Positions 11,690 to 23,730 of a stretch of DNA of 64,000 nt are shown piece after piece; the stretch's first letter is position 1, and each line of letters opens with the position of its first letter. The notes beneath the pieces are model-generated. The model searched no databases and was not told the DNA's origin. It worked only from the letters and a program-made list of their open reading frames with translations. Both the position numbers and the translations under genes were made by a program. Source of the DNA: Diphasiastrum complanatum (Eukaryota; Streptophyta; Lycopodiopsida; Lycopodiales; Lycopodiaceae); assembly GCA_029204225.1 (NCBI GenBank), contig CM055100.1:64401067-64465066 (forward strand). Direction: 5' to 3'.

Positions 11690-12073
11690 CTACGCAACTC
11701 CATCTCCATTGTCAGTAAGCTCCAGGTTTTCAAACCACAATTTGTTGTCAGTCATGTGTCTCGTTGCTCCTGAGTCCACGTACCAATGCATGTGATCAAT
11801 GGAATGTTGCGATGCTAATGTTGTCGTAAATGCCGTGCCTTGATCTTTGTTATCACTTTCATTTTCTTTCTCAACAAAATTGGTCAATTGCTTCACTTTG
11901 CCCCTCTTAATGTCTGCCTTTTTCTTGTGACAATCTCTTGCCCAATGTCCAGGCTTTTGGCAGTAGAAACAATTGCCTTTCTTCTTCTTGCCTGATGTGG
12001 ATCCTTGATTGTCATCCTCCACATTCGACTTCTTGGATTGCTTCTTGTATTTATGCTTCCCTTTGGCTAGCAT
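11690..12073 (-). pseudogene. Zinc knuckle and protease of copia E
   Basis: CFYCQKPGHWARDC is a perfect CCHC knuckle, and MHWYVDSGATRHMT is an intact aspartic protease active site. It lies in frame order behind the gag fragment at 12083 and before the deletion that removed the integrase core. Confidence 0.8.
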
Positions 12074-12082
12074 TGCTTGATC

Positions 12083-12680
12083 TTACGATGTGGAAAGTCG
12101 AGTTTTTACCACTTCACGCCTTTGTTCCTCTAGGATGATGCCATGAAGATTTTCAAATGTTGGTAACCTCTCCCTCGAAGCAATGCCACTTGCAAACATT
12201 TGGAAATTTTCAGATAGGCCATTCATAGTTGTGTGAACTAGCTCAACATCTCTTATTGGCTCTCCAATAGCTGTCAACAGGTCTTGTAACTCCTTTATTT
12301 GTGTAGAATAGGACACCTCCATGCGAACACTTATGAGTTTGGTCCTCAAAAACATCATTCGAGAGGGATTCGCTATCTGAAACTGTGTCTTCAGTGCATC
12401 CCAAGCACCTCTTGCTGATACAGCTTCACTTATGAGGGCAATGACATGATCCTTCACTGACAAATTTATCAAGGATAAGGCCTTATGCACCCTTTTGTCA
12501 AATGCATGAATCTCGGCTGGAGTTGTAGTTGGCCGTTGTTCCACCCCAGTGACAATGTCCCACAGCTCTTTTCCATGAAAATACTTTTTATTTAGAATTT
12601 CCAAATGCTATAATTGAATACCCCATCCAATTTACTAGCTTCTCCAAGCACGGATTCCCCCGATCCTACCATTTTGCCAA
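12083..12680 (-). pseudogene. Gag of copia E
   Basis: The frame contains LDGVFNYSIWKF, a stop, then NKKYFHGKELWDIVTGVEQRP, ARGAWDALKTQFQ, LRTKLISVRM and FENLHGIILEEQRREVV, the standard UBN2-type gag blocks in order. It starts in the GSGESVLGEASKLDG leader region and has one early in-frame stop. Zinc knuckle and protease follow directly. Confidence 0.75.
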
Positions 12681-12906
12681 AAATTGCTGAGGACACTTAG
12701 GTCCAATGACAAAATGAGGGCCAATGACAAGCTTATAGAGCAATTTAGACTTCTAAAAGTCAACTTTAAGGTCTAACCAACAAAGTTTCAGGACCTCCCG
12801 CCGCTTTTTCACCAAATCGAAACATTGGGAAAGGACTTGTTCATGAAGCATAGGACTTCACTTGGAGTGCTATCAAAGTCCATGCTAAAACTAGTTGAAG
12901 AGGGAG
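12681..12906 (+). other. 3' end of a plus-strand retroelement before an LTR
   Basis: The stretch ends with GAAGAGGGAG, a polypurine tract, directly before the LTR start TGTGAGAAATTC. No coding blocks are recognisable. Confidence 0.35.
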
Positions 12907-13556
12907 TGTGAGAAATTCAACTAGTTTGGTCATATTTGTTACATTTGTTTATATGACATTTGAGGCCAATTTCATATCAGACTTAGAGTTTGACATTTTA
13001 AAGTTATATTAGTCTAAAAGCATTTGAATAAACACTTTTGGAAAGTGTGGAAAACTATATAATTTGAGTTTTAGTAAATTCAAATTTGAATGTTGGGTAC
13101 ATTGAATCTAGTCTAAAAAATAGTAGGGTTTTCATTATGGAGGGAAACCAAGTGACAATTTAGGTTTTGGACCTATTATAAAAGGATGTAACTCGTGGGA
13201 AGAGGGATCACTCTCTCTCTCTCTCTTATCTCATTCATGCTTATACATGGTTCTCTTGGGTTCTACTATCTATTGGTGCACGATACTTGTGATATCTTGC
13301 AATTATATGTGTAGAATGATCATTAGTTGCTATTTTCATATCCACACGTGTGAAATATAGTAGCATACTGTAATTGTAAGGACATCAACATTATTCTATG
13401 TTTTGGTTAATGTTTGATCAAGATCTATTAGAGTTTGCATCTCATTCTTAGAGTAGATGCTGATTTTTCTACATTGGCAAGATTGGTGATATGTTGTCCT
13501 TCTAACCCAAGATCATTTTATGGATTTAGATCTTTATTGATCTGAAATCTTTCACA
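12907..13556 (+). mobile_element. LTR of an unidentified retroelement
   Basis: Starts TGTGAGAAATTCAAC after a purine tract and ends TCTTTCACA, so TG...CA with matching short inverted ends (TGTGA/TCACA). A TATA box (CTATTATAAAAGG) is near 13174, followed about 30 bases later by a (CT)n tract. Confidence 0.6.
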
Positions 13557-13574
13557 GATTGCTTACCCACATTG

Positions 13575-13978
13575 GCTTTCGATCCAAATGTTCCTATGGC
13601 GTCTGACAAGGTCCAAGATTACTTGCCTATAGCCGGATTGTACTATTGATTCATGATGTTGGGTAGAAATTGGGAGTCTAGATTTATAACATGGATGACC
13701 TCCAATTGGATTGCCGACACAAATAAGTGCTTCCTTTAGCACAAGTCTGATTTCAATATGGATCACTTGGAATTCAAGGAAAAGGTTCAATATCACCTAA
13801 TAAAGGTGCGAAGAGAGGCCAAGCAAAGCCCGAAATAAATGATCTCGCGAGGTGTCATGACCGCCACCAGTTTTGGTGGGGATACTGTTGGAGGGTTTGC
13901 AGATCCTAAGGAAACCCTAACTCTATTAATGAGTGAGAGGGATTTGGCACCTTGCGTGTGTAAGCCTAACCCGATGAT
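13575..13978 (+). other. Unrecognised degenerate open frame after the LTR
   Basis: One frame starting near FDPNVPMASDKVQDYLP stays open for about 130 codons with only two stops, and includes WMTSNWIADTNK and HLEFKEKVQYHLIKVRREA. Its position right behind an LTR suggests an element-encoded protein, but no family motif is visible. Confidence 0.25.
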
Positions 13979-13979
13979 T

Positions 13980-14585
13980 ACATAGTTATTTGATTAGTTG
14001 GAAGTCAATAAAAGGACTTTAGGCCTTTTTGCGGAACTTTTAATGTCGCAGGGCCTAATAGTCAAGTTAGTGAATAAAAAAGGTTCCAACCAATTTTCTG
14101 TAAAATTTCAGAGAAAAGGACTCAATTTGACCACAAATGATCAATAAGAGTGATTGGTAGCTTGGGATCTTGATCTATATCAAGACTAGCATCCAATTCT
14201 AGCTTGTACTTGACAATTTCTATTAATTCAAGCAAGAACAGTCAAGAGCACACTTAGTGAATCACAAGACTAGCTTCACTAGCTTGTCAAATATTGATGT
14301 TTAGATGTAGATCTAGGATCACTTCACATAAAGTACAACAAAATTTATGCAAAAGATTGTTGACATCCAAAAGAGGACCTTTCATCCAAGTGGGAGCTTT
14401 GCTCAACCTTTTGGAGAATTACAAAATCACTCAAAGAGTATTTGTCATCCACTTAAAAAGAATGTTCATCCATTTAAGGAGAGTGTTCATCCACAAGCAA
14501 AACACAAACAAGACTCTCAAAAACTAAATACGACGCGAGGAACCATCAAGTTCCCACACCAACATTCTTTTATTTTTGTCAATTT
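13980..14585. other. No gene recognised; short tandem motif
   Basis: Only a degenerate threefold repeat around GTTCATCCA(C/T)TTAAG.A at 14430-14505 stands out. No supported gene. Confidence 0.3.
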
Positions 14586-14589
14586 TTTT

Positions 14590-14900
14590 TTTTTGTGTGG
14601 ATAGCGTGTTGAAAACTTTCCACGCGATATCCATGCGGTATCCACGCAAAAACCGCCCTTTTTTTTATGGCATGGATTTTCCATGTGTGGATAATCCACG
14701 CAAACCCACCATCCCTGTGCCGGTTTCCAGGATCGGACCATGGGGTCTCGGAAAAATGGGCGTGGAACATCCACGCAGTTTAAATTTTCCAATTTTTGAC
14801 CCCGAGTGTACAACTATTACCAGAAATGATGTTTGCGTGGATGATCCATGCGTGGATGTTCTACACGCCCATGTCCATGTCTATATCCACGCGAAATTTT
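14590..14900. repeat. Cluster of short GCGTGGA/TCCACGC palindromes
   Basis: Within 310 bases the motif GCGTGGAT or its complement ATCCACGC and near variants occur about a dozen times, often as facing pairs: GCGTGGAACATCCACGC near 14760, GTGTGGATAATCCACGC near 14686, GCGTGGATGATCCATGC near 14834. Each pair can form a 6-8 bp stem with a tiny loop. It is compositionally unlike its AT-rich flanks. Confidence 0.6.
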
Positions 14901-14959
14901 TTGCTGCCCCCACGTGTTTCGTTGGATGCTGCTTGGATATTTTGATGTTGTGTTCTTGT

Positions 14960-16860
14960 GATGGTTAATGTGCAATTTTGAAGTCAATTGGGCCATAGTG
15001 TTATACCTTGTTCATGGATTATTCAGATGTGTAATATTGTAACCTTTTTCACCTGCGATTAAGAAAATTAACATTATCTAAGAATGCTATTGAAAATGTG
15101 TTTTTAAGCCTTTTCTTAAAAGATTTGCCTTATTTCATAGAAAATTTTAGTATACCAACTATAGAGATTCAAACTTTGAGTCTTGTATAGTACATAGGGT
15201 CCATTGACCTCATCAAAAATTTATGAAGTATTTGTCTATTAATATATGTATCTATCTTGTGAGCCCAAATTTTGCATAATACTTTTGAATATGTTTGTCA
15301 TGCAACAACAATGTAATGACTTAGTATTGCATAGGCCCCAAGAAATCCTTGACAAATTTTTTTTTTGAAAATGTGAACACTCAAGCTAAGGTAGGTAGGA
15401 ATTTGGCAAGATAAGGCGGTTCATTAATATGAGTTTGAAAATGATGTACGCATACATGACAACATGGAATCTAGTACATTTATCATGGATGGAATAAACT
15501 TGAAATGCATTTCTTGAGAGCTACATCGGGTGATAGTGAGGGATAGGTGCATGTACTAAAACATCATGAATATATTTGCATATGGAAGAGACATATTAGT
15601 GCACGCAAAAGTTATATGTTTTCAAGGACACAAACTACAAGCTTAAAATGTTTGTTATAACCTTTTGAGTTAACAAGTCAAATTGTAGGTTATAAGATCA
15701 AAGACTTGAATGGTCAAAGATAGTCAAATATATGAAACCCCAATTTCCAATAAAAAATAGGTAGATCAACAAGAAAGAGTCAATTAGCTTCATATTGTTT
15801 GGGCTAAAGAAGAATAGTCTCAAATATTTGCTAGAACCAACCTTTTGCTAGAACCAACCTTCATGAATCAAGAGCACCAACTTTGTAAGATTAAAGGGAA
15901 CATTGAAACTTCACATATGTAAACAAAGAGAAGGCCTTTCATCTTTACCAAAATGATCATATCGTGAACAAGTTAGCATCACAACAGGTCATTTTAAGTA
16001 TGTTTGTTGGTTACAAACATTTAACATCATAAAGCGTTAAATGTTCTTTTATTTTAATTTTATATGCGAAGTCACATAAGTCTTGCAAAACACGCAATAT
16101 CAATACTTGAAAAATACCATAAGTCTCGCAAAACAAGCAATATCAATACTTGAATAATGCCAAGTTCCCCGAAGTAGCAAAAAGATGTGATTTTGACTAG
16201 CATGGACATTAAGTCTATGGATGAAAATCTAGAAAAGCTATACCTAAGCTAAAATGATTGAAGTTACTATATGGTTAGTGTGCATTTTCGAAGTCAATTG
16301 GAATTTGGTGAAAAACAAATCTTAAACAAAATTCCAAAGATGTAGATGGCAAGCAAAGAATTTTTTTTTTTAAATTCACGTACAAAAAATACGAATTTTC
16401 TGAAATGGGTCAAAATTCTAAAAAAGAGTAACCTTTTTTCAGTTTTTAAATTTTTGTCCAAAAATATGCAATTTTCACAAAAATTAAAAACCGTTTATAC
16501 AAAAAATATACATTTTGACTAAAAAATTAACACATCATGTCCAAAAAAAAAACAAATTTTTTAATAAAACTAAAAAACTAAAAATTGCCAAGACAATAAA
16601 ATACACAAATATTTATGGTTTTTTTAATATCCAAATTGACTTTCATGAATATAACTTGCAAAATACATTTGATGCTAGTTACACTAAATCCATACATTTT
16701 GGAAAAATTGAAAATATCTTTTATATTATTTTTTTCACAATTCAAATTTCAAGGAATTCTCACTAACTCCTCTCAAGTCGGTGCTTGAAATATTATCAAG
16801 ACTTCCTTTTTAAATGAAGTTGATGACTCATCTTTCTCATTAGAGTCTATCGACAAATTC
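14960..16860. other. AT-rich intergenic sequence with a tandem duplication
   Basis: No gene recognised. It contains a 43-base tandem duplication at 16075-16160 (CATAAGTCT.GCAAAACA), a doubled GCTAGAACCAACCTT at about 15830, and two copies of the phrase GTGCA.TTT.GAAGTCAATTG (14970 and 16283). 16340-16760 is very A/T-rich. Confidence 0.4.
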
Positions 16861-17259
16861 TCATATGAGTCCAATGTTGACAAAAAAAATATGTAGTGTG
16901 GCTTTGCTACATTGATTTTGAGTCGAAGATAATGGTTGTGCACTTAACTCAAGATGCTCTTGTAAATAAATATTGTTGACTGTTGTAAATGGTATCAACT
17001 TGAAATTGAATGCAAGTACCTCCACATCTTGGAGATTTACATTATCTATTCTTAGTTGCTTCTTTGCTGAATGCTTTCTCTCGCCTTTTGGGTCTAATTG
17101 CATCATTTCTAACTTATGCCTTCCACAGAAAACATTTGTTGAAGTGGTATGCATCCAATGCACATGTACAATTTTCGCCAACGTGTCGTTGCTCTGATTG
17201 AAGTCAATCACTTTAACAATCCAAAATGGATAAATTTTACTATTTTTTAAAGTAAAAAA

Positions 17260-17600
17260 AATGCAATGAGACTCCCAATATTTATTTGCTTCCCTAGGAC
17301 TTCATAGCTGGCAGAATCATTGTCGACCATTGTTCTGGTCTCATCAAACTTGACGTCTTTGACAGTCGTCATTAGATTCATTTATGACATGTAAATCCTG
17401 TAGTATAATGAATGGTTGAGTTATCCTAATTCGACTTTCTCGTCGAGCTTCTTTTGAAGCTTATCAGAAATATGTGCATAAGCTGCACAGCCAAAAATTC
17501 GAACATGTGTCAGATTGGGTTTTCTACCCCACCATAGTTCGTGTGGTGTCATGTGAGGAACACTTTTGGCGAATTTTTCTAAAACTCAGATAAATTTCAC
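17260..17600 (-). pseudogene. Ty1/copia integrase C-terminal relic
   Basis: Minus-strand translation gives FAKSVPHMTPHELWWGRKPN, THVRIFGCAAYAHI and KLQKKLDEKVELG, which is the copia block 'TPxExWxGxKPxxxHLRxFGCxAYxH'. A following degenerate stretch KDVKFDETRTMV corresponds to the SRDVxFDE tail. It contains stops and no other element domain is clear nearby, although 16861-17211 (minus) is open and may be the linker. Confidence 0.65.
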
Positions 17601-18189
17601 GTTCTTCATCTTGAAGAAGGGTGTTGTAAAACAACAGAGGAGTCCATTATTGGCGTTGGAATTAAAGATCTAAATGGCCACTAATTCATCTCCCAAGTTA
17701 AGTGAACTCAATTTCTGCCCCCACCTATGTCGATCAAACTCATCACAAAAATTGTATGATGCATAAAGAATTGTTTCCACAAAATTGGTATAATGCTTGA
17801 ACAGTTGTTTCCAAAAACTTTAATGCTACAAATGGACCAACTAAATGATGTTCTCTTTGAAGTTTTTGGACTTCCTGAACAAAACTTAGATGATACAAAG
17901 GCGCAAGCTTAACTTGAGAAGAAGACATGCTTTGTAAAAAATGAACTCCTTCAGAAGGTAACTATGCCACAAGTTTGAAAATTGCTTTTTCCACAATAAT
18001 GCGACGCCACCAATATTATTCTGAGCACTTTCAATTTCTCACAAATAGTATAAACAAACATTCTTGATTTTTTTCACAATTTTTACTAGACCAAAATATC
18101 TTTACAATTTTACGAACTAAGAATAACTTAAATGCTAAACATTTTTGGACATGCAAAATTTTTGTACATTAAAAATATATTTAATTTTT

Positions 18190-18740
18190 AAAAATTTCGA
18201 AGATAAGCAGAGTAATTAACTTCTTGAACAAGTTAGAACCCACCTTCAAAAAACAAAGGCTGAGAAAAAACAAAGGGAGAGTCATCAGACTAGGGACAAT
18301 AGCATTGAAGATGATCCAAAAGACACGTATGTCCCCAAGTCTGTTGAAGATCCCCCTAATTTTACATAACAAGGCAATAAGAAATCACAAAATTTGTTGA
18401 AAGACAATCTTACACTCTTTGCATCGTGGATATTCCTTACGGCCTCAAACTAGCAGGCTCGTTGAACGTCGATTGCCCATTCAAGTACATGGAGGTGAAT
18501 GACGTAGTTGCAACTTTCCTTGGAGATCACTATAGCTCCACTTTGGAGGATACTGATATTTCACTCCAGCTGGCAACAAGTAGGTGTGTATAAGGCCTTA
18601 CTCAAGATCTCAAGTCATCCCTATATTTTAAACATTCTTTGTTTTTCTCTTTTTCTTAACTATGTATCTTGAATTATTGTAGGCACAAGTCAAATGTGAG
18701 GAACTTTGGTGGTGTCGTCTCTGTAATGAGATTGAATATC
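18190..18740 (+). other. Unrecognised, possibly two-exon coding fragment
   Basis: A frame with a stop at about 18370 continues as CIVDIPYGLKLAGSLNVDCP, FKYMEVNDVVATFLGDHYSS and LEDTDISLQLATS. A GT at 18582 (AGTAG/GTGTGT) and an AG near 18682 would splice it in frame to RHKSNVRNFGGVVSVMRLNI and a stop. The clean join argues for former coding sequence. I do not recognise the family; it may be a transposon or gene relic. Confidence 0.3.
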
Positions 18741-18749
18741 TAACCATCG

Positions 18750-20100
18750 ACAATTTTTTTGTCGATGGAAAGAGATCGATGCTGGACTACAACATTGTGG
18801 AAAGTTTGGACATCGGCAATTATTTTGACTTTTCTATAGTGACAAAAAATTAAAAATTATCGCTGGCTCTTTGGCTTCTCCATTCCAAAAGCCACAACTA
18901 CTTGTAAAAAAATTAATTGACATGTTTTCTCATCCTATTGATTGGATTTGAGTTTATTTAGTGGTAGTGGCACAACTAGTGCATTTGCGGTCCAAAAGGG
19001 CAGACCATGTAGTGGCAATAGAATTAGATGATGGTTTAGTGAATTTTATCGAAATTAACTGGAATTTTAGTTTTGCCCGATGAATTTTAGGAGGTGGGTA
19101 AAGGATAGGGCCTTCTGAAAATAGTGTTCCTTCACTCTGTAAGGAGCCTTAACCACTTGCTAGTCGCATTGTGGGTGACCTGGCAGAAGTAGTTGAGAGC
19201 AACGATATAATGTAGTGGTAGATGTAGTTACTCAAGATTAGGCAGTGGCTCCAATATATACAAATGTTAGAAGATCTGCTAGTCATGCTCCAAGTGAACA
19301 GGTTGAAATTTGTTTATTGCATTGTAAATTTTTCTATCAAAATTATGTATGTGGACATTTTTACCTCTTAGATGATTGTATGTGTGTGTGTGTGTGTTAG
19401 AACAAAAAATCTTAAGTTTTGCATTTGTAGCATTTTTTAAAATATTAAAATACTAACACTAAATTGCATACAAGCTTCTAAAATTATATCAAAATCTATT
19501 AAATTGTATTTTCAAAAAAAAAAACTAGAACTTTTCAAAATTTTAGATTCATCTAATTTAACAATTATTATTCATGATAACAAACAACACACAATTAATG
19601 TTTGTATTTAATTTCTAAATTTAAGGTTCAAAATTTACATGAACTACCAAAATATTGTTAAGGCCTAAAACAAATGGGTTCTCCGCCATTTCTTGTTTCA
19701 AAAGATTTCGTGTTGAAAGATAAAAAGGAATATAGGTTCTTGTCTTCTTTTAGACATGTTTTTCAAGTGTGCTTTATGGATGGGAAGGTCCTCTTCCCCT
19801 ATAAGTAAAACACACATGAAAAAATGTTGCATTTGGAGCTCTCAAATGTCATGAAATAAATCTAATGCAGTTAATTATAATCTAGGAACTTTACATATTT
19901 TCTAATATAGAAATGAATGAAAGTTTCTCAAATTTGCCTATTTGAAAACAGTTTTTAGATTAGCTCCATTTTCTTAAGTGCTTTATGTTATGGAACACCT
20001 TGCGACCTACAATTTTTGGCTTTGAAAAGTTGATTATGCTTTTCAAATGCCAATTTTGTTTAAGAAATATGGTCATGTGAAAAAAGCCCAACTATCCATT
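18750..20100. other. No gene recognised; outer part of the laccase inverted duplication
   Basis: AT-rich with a short (TG)n at 19379. From about 19750 the sequence matches, in inverted orientation, 39640-39820 (shared ATGTAAAGTTCCTAGATTA and TTTCATGACATTT). Confidence 0.4.
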
Positions 20101-20108
20101 ACACAATT

Positions 20109-20215
20109 GAAGGAGCTCTCAACAGATGGCATTCTGCCTGGTAAGAAATCACAAGCTCGGTCTCTCTGGGCCTCTGCTATGAGTCCTTAACGGGCAGAAT
20201 GTCACCGGCTCCTTC
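20109..20215. repeat. Hairpin-forming insertion 1 in the left arm
   Basis: GAAGGAGC...GGCATTCTGCC at the left faces GGGCAGAATG...GGCTCCTTC at the right, an imperfect inverted repeat enclosing about 60 bases. It has no counterpart in the right arm. Confidence 0.5.
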
Positions 20216-20257
20216 GATAATATATATTTGCCATTGGCATAATATTTTGCCCTTATT

Positions 20258-20291
20258 GGGGCCTATATTATCTTGAATAATATAGGGCCCC
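20258..20291. repeat. Short stem-loop
   Basis: GGGGCCTATATTAT and ATAATATAGGGCCCC flank a 5-base loop, a 14-bp stem with one bulge. It lies just downstream of the preceding hairpin and may belong to the same insertion. Confidence 0.5.
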
Positions 20292-21067
20292 TGAAGTTTT
20301 CTTCAACAAATGAACTAACTATTTGCTCAAGTTTGCTACACCACAATTTCACCGACACTCCCATTTTAAATAGCCTCTAGACTACCGACCGGATGACTCG
20401 AATCGTTGCAAGTGGAACACATTGCTAATTTTAGCAAACATGGTCCAATTTTGCTTGATACCAACCAAAAAACATGAGAAAAATCCTCCAAGTGCCCATT
20501 ACTTGCAAGCACCCTTGGGCTATTGGCCCTTGGGTTGTCTCAAAATACACAAGACTTGATAAGACTCGCCCTACCTCCTCCTTCCTCCCTTAATACTCAC
20601 TCACTCCTCAATTGTAGTAGATGTGAAGGTAAAAACATACATGTGGCACGTTGTGGTTGGTCAGGAGAAACTTGATTAAAGGCCATAGGAGGGTTTCACA
20701 AAAGAGTTTCATATTAGCCTTCCATCGGCAACTCGTAAGTCAGGTTATCCTTCTTTTGACGGTTGGCTACCATGTTGTAGCAAGTCTTGTCGCTCCAACA
20801 TATTATGTTTGCATGGACCCGTGCAATGGCTGACTCGTTGCATGGGTCGGCCTATCAACGACTCTTTCCTCTGGAGTTGGCTGAGGCAGGGTGAGCCTTG
20901 AATCCTTCCTCACCTGGGTGTGCAGATATTATAGTGTCTATGGAGCAATGGTGATACACCCATTACATGTGAGTCCCATTACATGTGACTTTAATGGTGT
21001 TTTGGGAATGTGGGTCCTACCCATGTTGCTTCTTTTCCCCCTGTCTCTCTCCGTTGCTCACATTTGT

Positions 21068-21071
<4 letters not shown>

Positions 21072-21127
<56 letters not shown>
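21072..21127. repeat. (CT)n(CA)n microsatellite upstream of laccase A
   Basis: About 28 bases of CT followed by 29 bases of CA. In the laccase B promoter the corresponding place holds a pure (GA)n tract at 38822-38873 (plus-strand reading). Confidence 0.8.
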
Positions 21128-21129
<2 letters not shown>

Positions 21130-21328
21130 CGGATACTTATACTTCCTCACGCCAAGGAAATTGACGTCCCTCATCTTTGAATTCTTCATACTTCGCTTGT
21201 TTCTATGCTGTTCCTGAGCTCTTCGGTGTTGAGTTCTCAGCTTGTAAGCACTAGGGTTCCTCATTCTATCTCTAGCTATAGTACCAGCTTATAGTCCTAT
21301 TGATCAGTTTTCCTGTACACAGACAATC

Positions 21329-22427
21329 ATGGAAAAAAGAATTTGGAGTACTGGGTCTTGTAGAGAAGCCAGGCCGGAGGCAGTGCAAAAAGATAACGCT
21401 GAGCAGAAATCTTATTCACATTGCTTGTATTCTAGATCAGCTTCTAGGTGTCTGCTTCTTTTGTTGATTCTCATCAATGCAGCTAGCATAGCAGCATGGG
21501 AGAAACCGACGACTTACGGTAAAGAAAACAAATACAGTTGATTGATGTGTTTGAAGATTTTAAATTGCCTAATTCATTGCATCCAATATTACCGTAAAAC
21601 ATAATCATCCAACTTTTGACATGTATTGCCTATCCTGCAGATCCAACCGCTCTCACTCACTCGAATATGCAGCACAAAATCGATTGTCTCAGTCAATGGT
21701 ATATTTCCTGGACCAACCCTTTATGCCAACGAGGGAGACAGAATCATAGTGAAGGTCACGAATCGAGCACAATATAACATCACAATTCATTGGTATAAAC
21801 GCTCATCCTACATCGAATTTGAAGCTTTTAAGGATAAACAATAGCTTACCAAATGATGAATTTATCAATTAATATTTTTTTGTCAATGCCTTCAATGTTG
21901 CTAGATGTACCATTTTTCACAGGCATGGAGTTCGGCAAATCCTATCCGGCTGGGCAGATGGACCTGCCTATATCACACAGTGCCCTGTGCAGACAGGTCA
22001 ATCTTATGTATACAACTACACATTGACAAAACAAAGCGGAACACTCTTTTGGCACGCGCACGAAACTTGGTTAAGAGGAACCGTGTACGGACCAATTGTG
22101 ATTTACCCACAGAAACGATATCCATTCGTATCTCCTTACGAAGAGCACGTCATCATACTAGGTACAAGTAGTTTTGTAACAAATTAAGAAGCCTTACTCA
22201 TGCAATGTTTGATCATTTGAAGATTCAGAAGCAGGCTCGTACTAATTACCATGCATTATGGGTTTAGGGTCTTGCCTTGTCACCATAGGGGAGTGGTGGA
22301 AGGCTAACGTTGAAGATGTAGAAACTGCAGCTCTGCAAACGGGGGGTGGCCCAGCAATTGCAGATGCATATACAATCAATGGCTTGCCTGGTCCTCTATA
22401 CAATTGCTCATCCACAGGTATTCATTT

Positions 22428-22472
<45 letters not shown>

Positions 22473-23730
22473 GCTAGTTTGAAAAAAACGACTGATTGTT
22501 GTTTTGTTTGTGGTGTAGATGTTTTCGTTTTGAAGGTGAAACGAAAGAAGACATATCTTCTGCGGATCGTGAATGCAGCCCTGAACACTGAGCTTTTCTT
22601 TACAGTGGCCAACCACGCTCTTACTGTCGTAGAGACCGATGGAGACTACACAAAGCCATTGCTTACAAACTCCATCCTGCTCACACCCGGCCAGAGCACC
22701 AACGTCCTCATCAAGACAGACCAGCCCATCGGACGTTACTATATGGGAGCGAGCCCTTACATGTCAGCCAGTATTCCGTTTCAGCGTGTCCCAACCTTGG
22801 GTATCTTTGAATATGAAAATGCACCATCTTCGACTCTGCCCACTATGCCCACCTTCCCGGCAAGCAACGACACAAATACAGCAATGCAATTTGCGACCAG
22901 CCTTAGATGCTTGAACCGTCATAAAACTTATGTGGAGAGAATTCCTCAAAGTAGACAAGAGTATTTTCATAACAGTAGGACTTGGAACCAAACCCTGTGA
23001 TGCCAATCGCACCTCTACAGCTAACATCACAGCCTCCATGAGCAATATCTCCCTTATCTTACCTGGGATAGCTCTGCTTCAAGCTTACTACTTCAATATC
23101 TCAAATGTCTTCTCAGCTGATTTTCCAGATAGTCCTTTAAATCCGTTTAATTACACAGGAAGTCCTCCTAACAACTTCACTCCAGAAAGCGGTACAAGAG
23201 TAAATGTTATTCCCTTAAATTCAAGCGTACAGATGGTTCTGCAGGATACCAGCATTTTGGGAGTAGAAAACCATCCCATCCACCTGCATGGTTATAGTTT
23301 CTATGTTGTCGGGCAGGGATTTGGCAATTTCAATGAAAGCACTGCGAACTTCAATCTTGTTGATCCTCCCAGAAGGAACACTATAGGCGTCCCTGTGGGA
23401 AGGTGGGCAGCTCTTCGCTTTAAGGCTGACAATCCTGGTACGTAGCTACTTACAGAACTTTGCATTTCCAATGTACTGGATTCTGTGTAAATGTAACATT
23501 ATTTCTTTTATTTTTACTGGTATAGTAGAATCTTGTTTTGATCGAATTTGGGTTGGTTTTTGGGGATTTTTCAAAGGAACTATTCTTTTACCAGAATTGG
23601 GTTTGTGTTCAGGAGTTTGGTATATGCATTGCCATCTGGAGATTCATACTACTTGGCGTTTATTGTGCCAAATGGAGTGGGTCCTGGTCAAACGCTACCA
23701 CCTCCGCCGCCGGACCTTCCTCCTTGTTGA
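21329..23730 (+). pseudogene. Laccase pseudogene (copy A), six exons, three frameshifts
   Basis: Exons by comparison with copy B: 21329-21518, 21641-21792, 21923-22161, 22289-22417, 22519-23437, 23613-23730, all with GT-AG junctions. Copper-site motifs are still readable: HWHG (split by intron 2), WHAHETW, HPIHLHG, HCHLEIH. Three deletions break it: 14 bases at the 3' end of exon 1 (after CCGACGAC), 2 bases in exon 5 near 22949 (copy B has CTCGCAAAG, here CTCAAAG), and 13 bases in exon 6 near 23658. Exons 5 and 6 are shorter than in copy B by exactly 2 and 13; exon 1 is shorter by 17, i.e. the 14 plus one in-frame codon. The promoter TATATA of copy B is reduced to TATAGTA. It cannot encode a normal laccase. 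It lies inverted to copy B about 12 kb away. Confidence 0.9.
22429..22470. repeat. (CT)n in laccase A intron 4
   Basis: A tract of about 42 bases in the 101-base intron. The homologous tract in copy B is about 58 bases. Confidence 0.85.

Noticed and set aside
14517-14968. Overlapping open frames on both strands over the palindrome cluster
   Set aside because: Palindromic sequence gives mirror frames on both strands; no motif or codon bias supports a protein.
22376-22616. Antisense frames with Arg-Glu repeats opposite laccase A intron 4
   Set aside because: They are the complement of the (CT)n tract and carry no independent coding signal.
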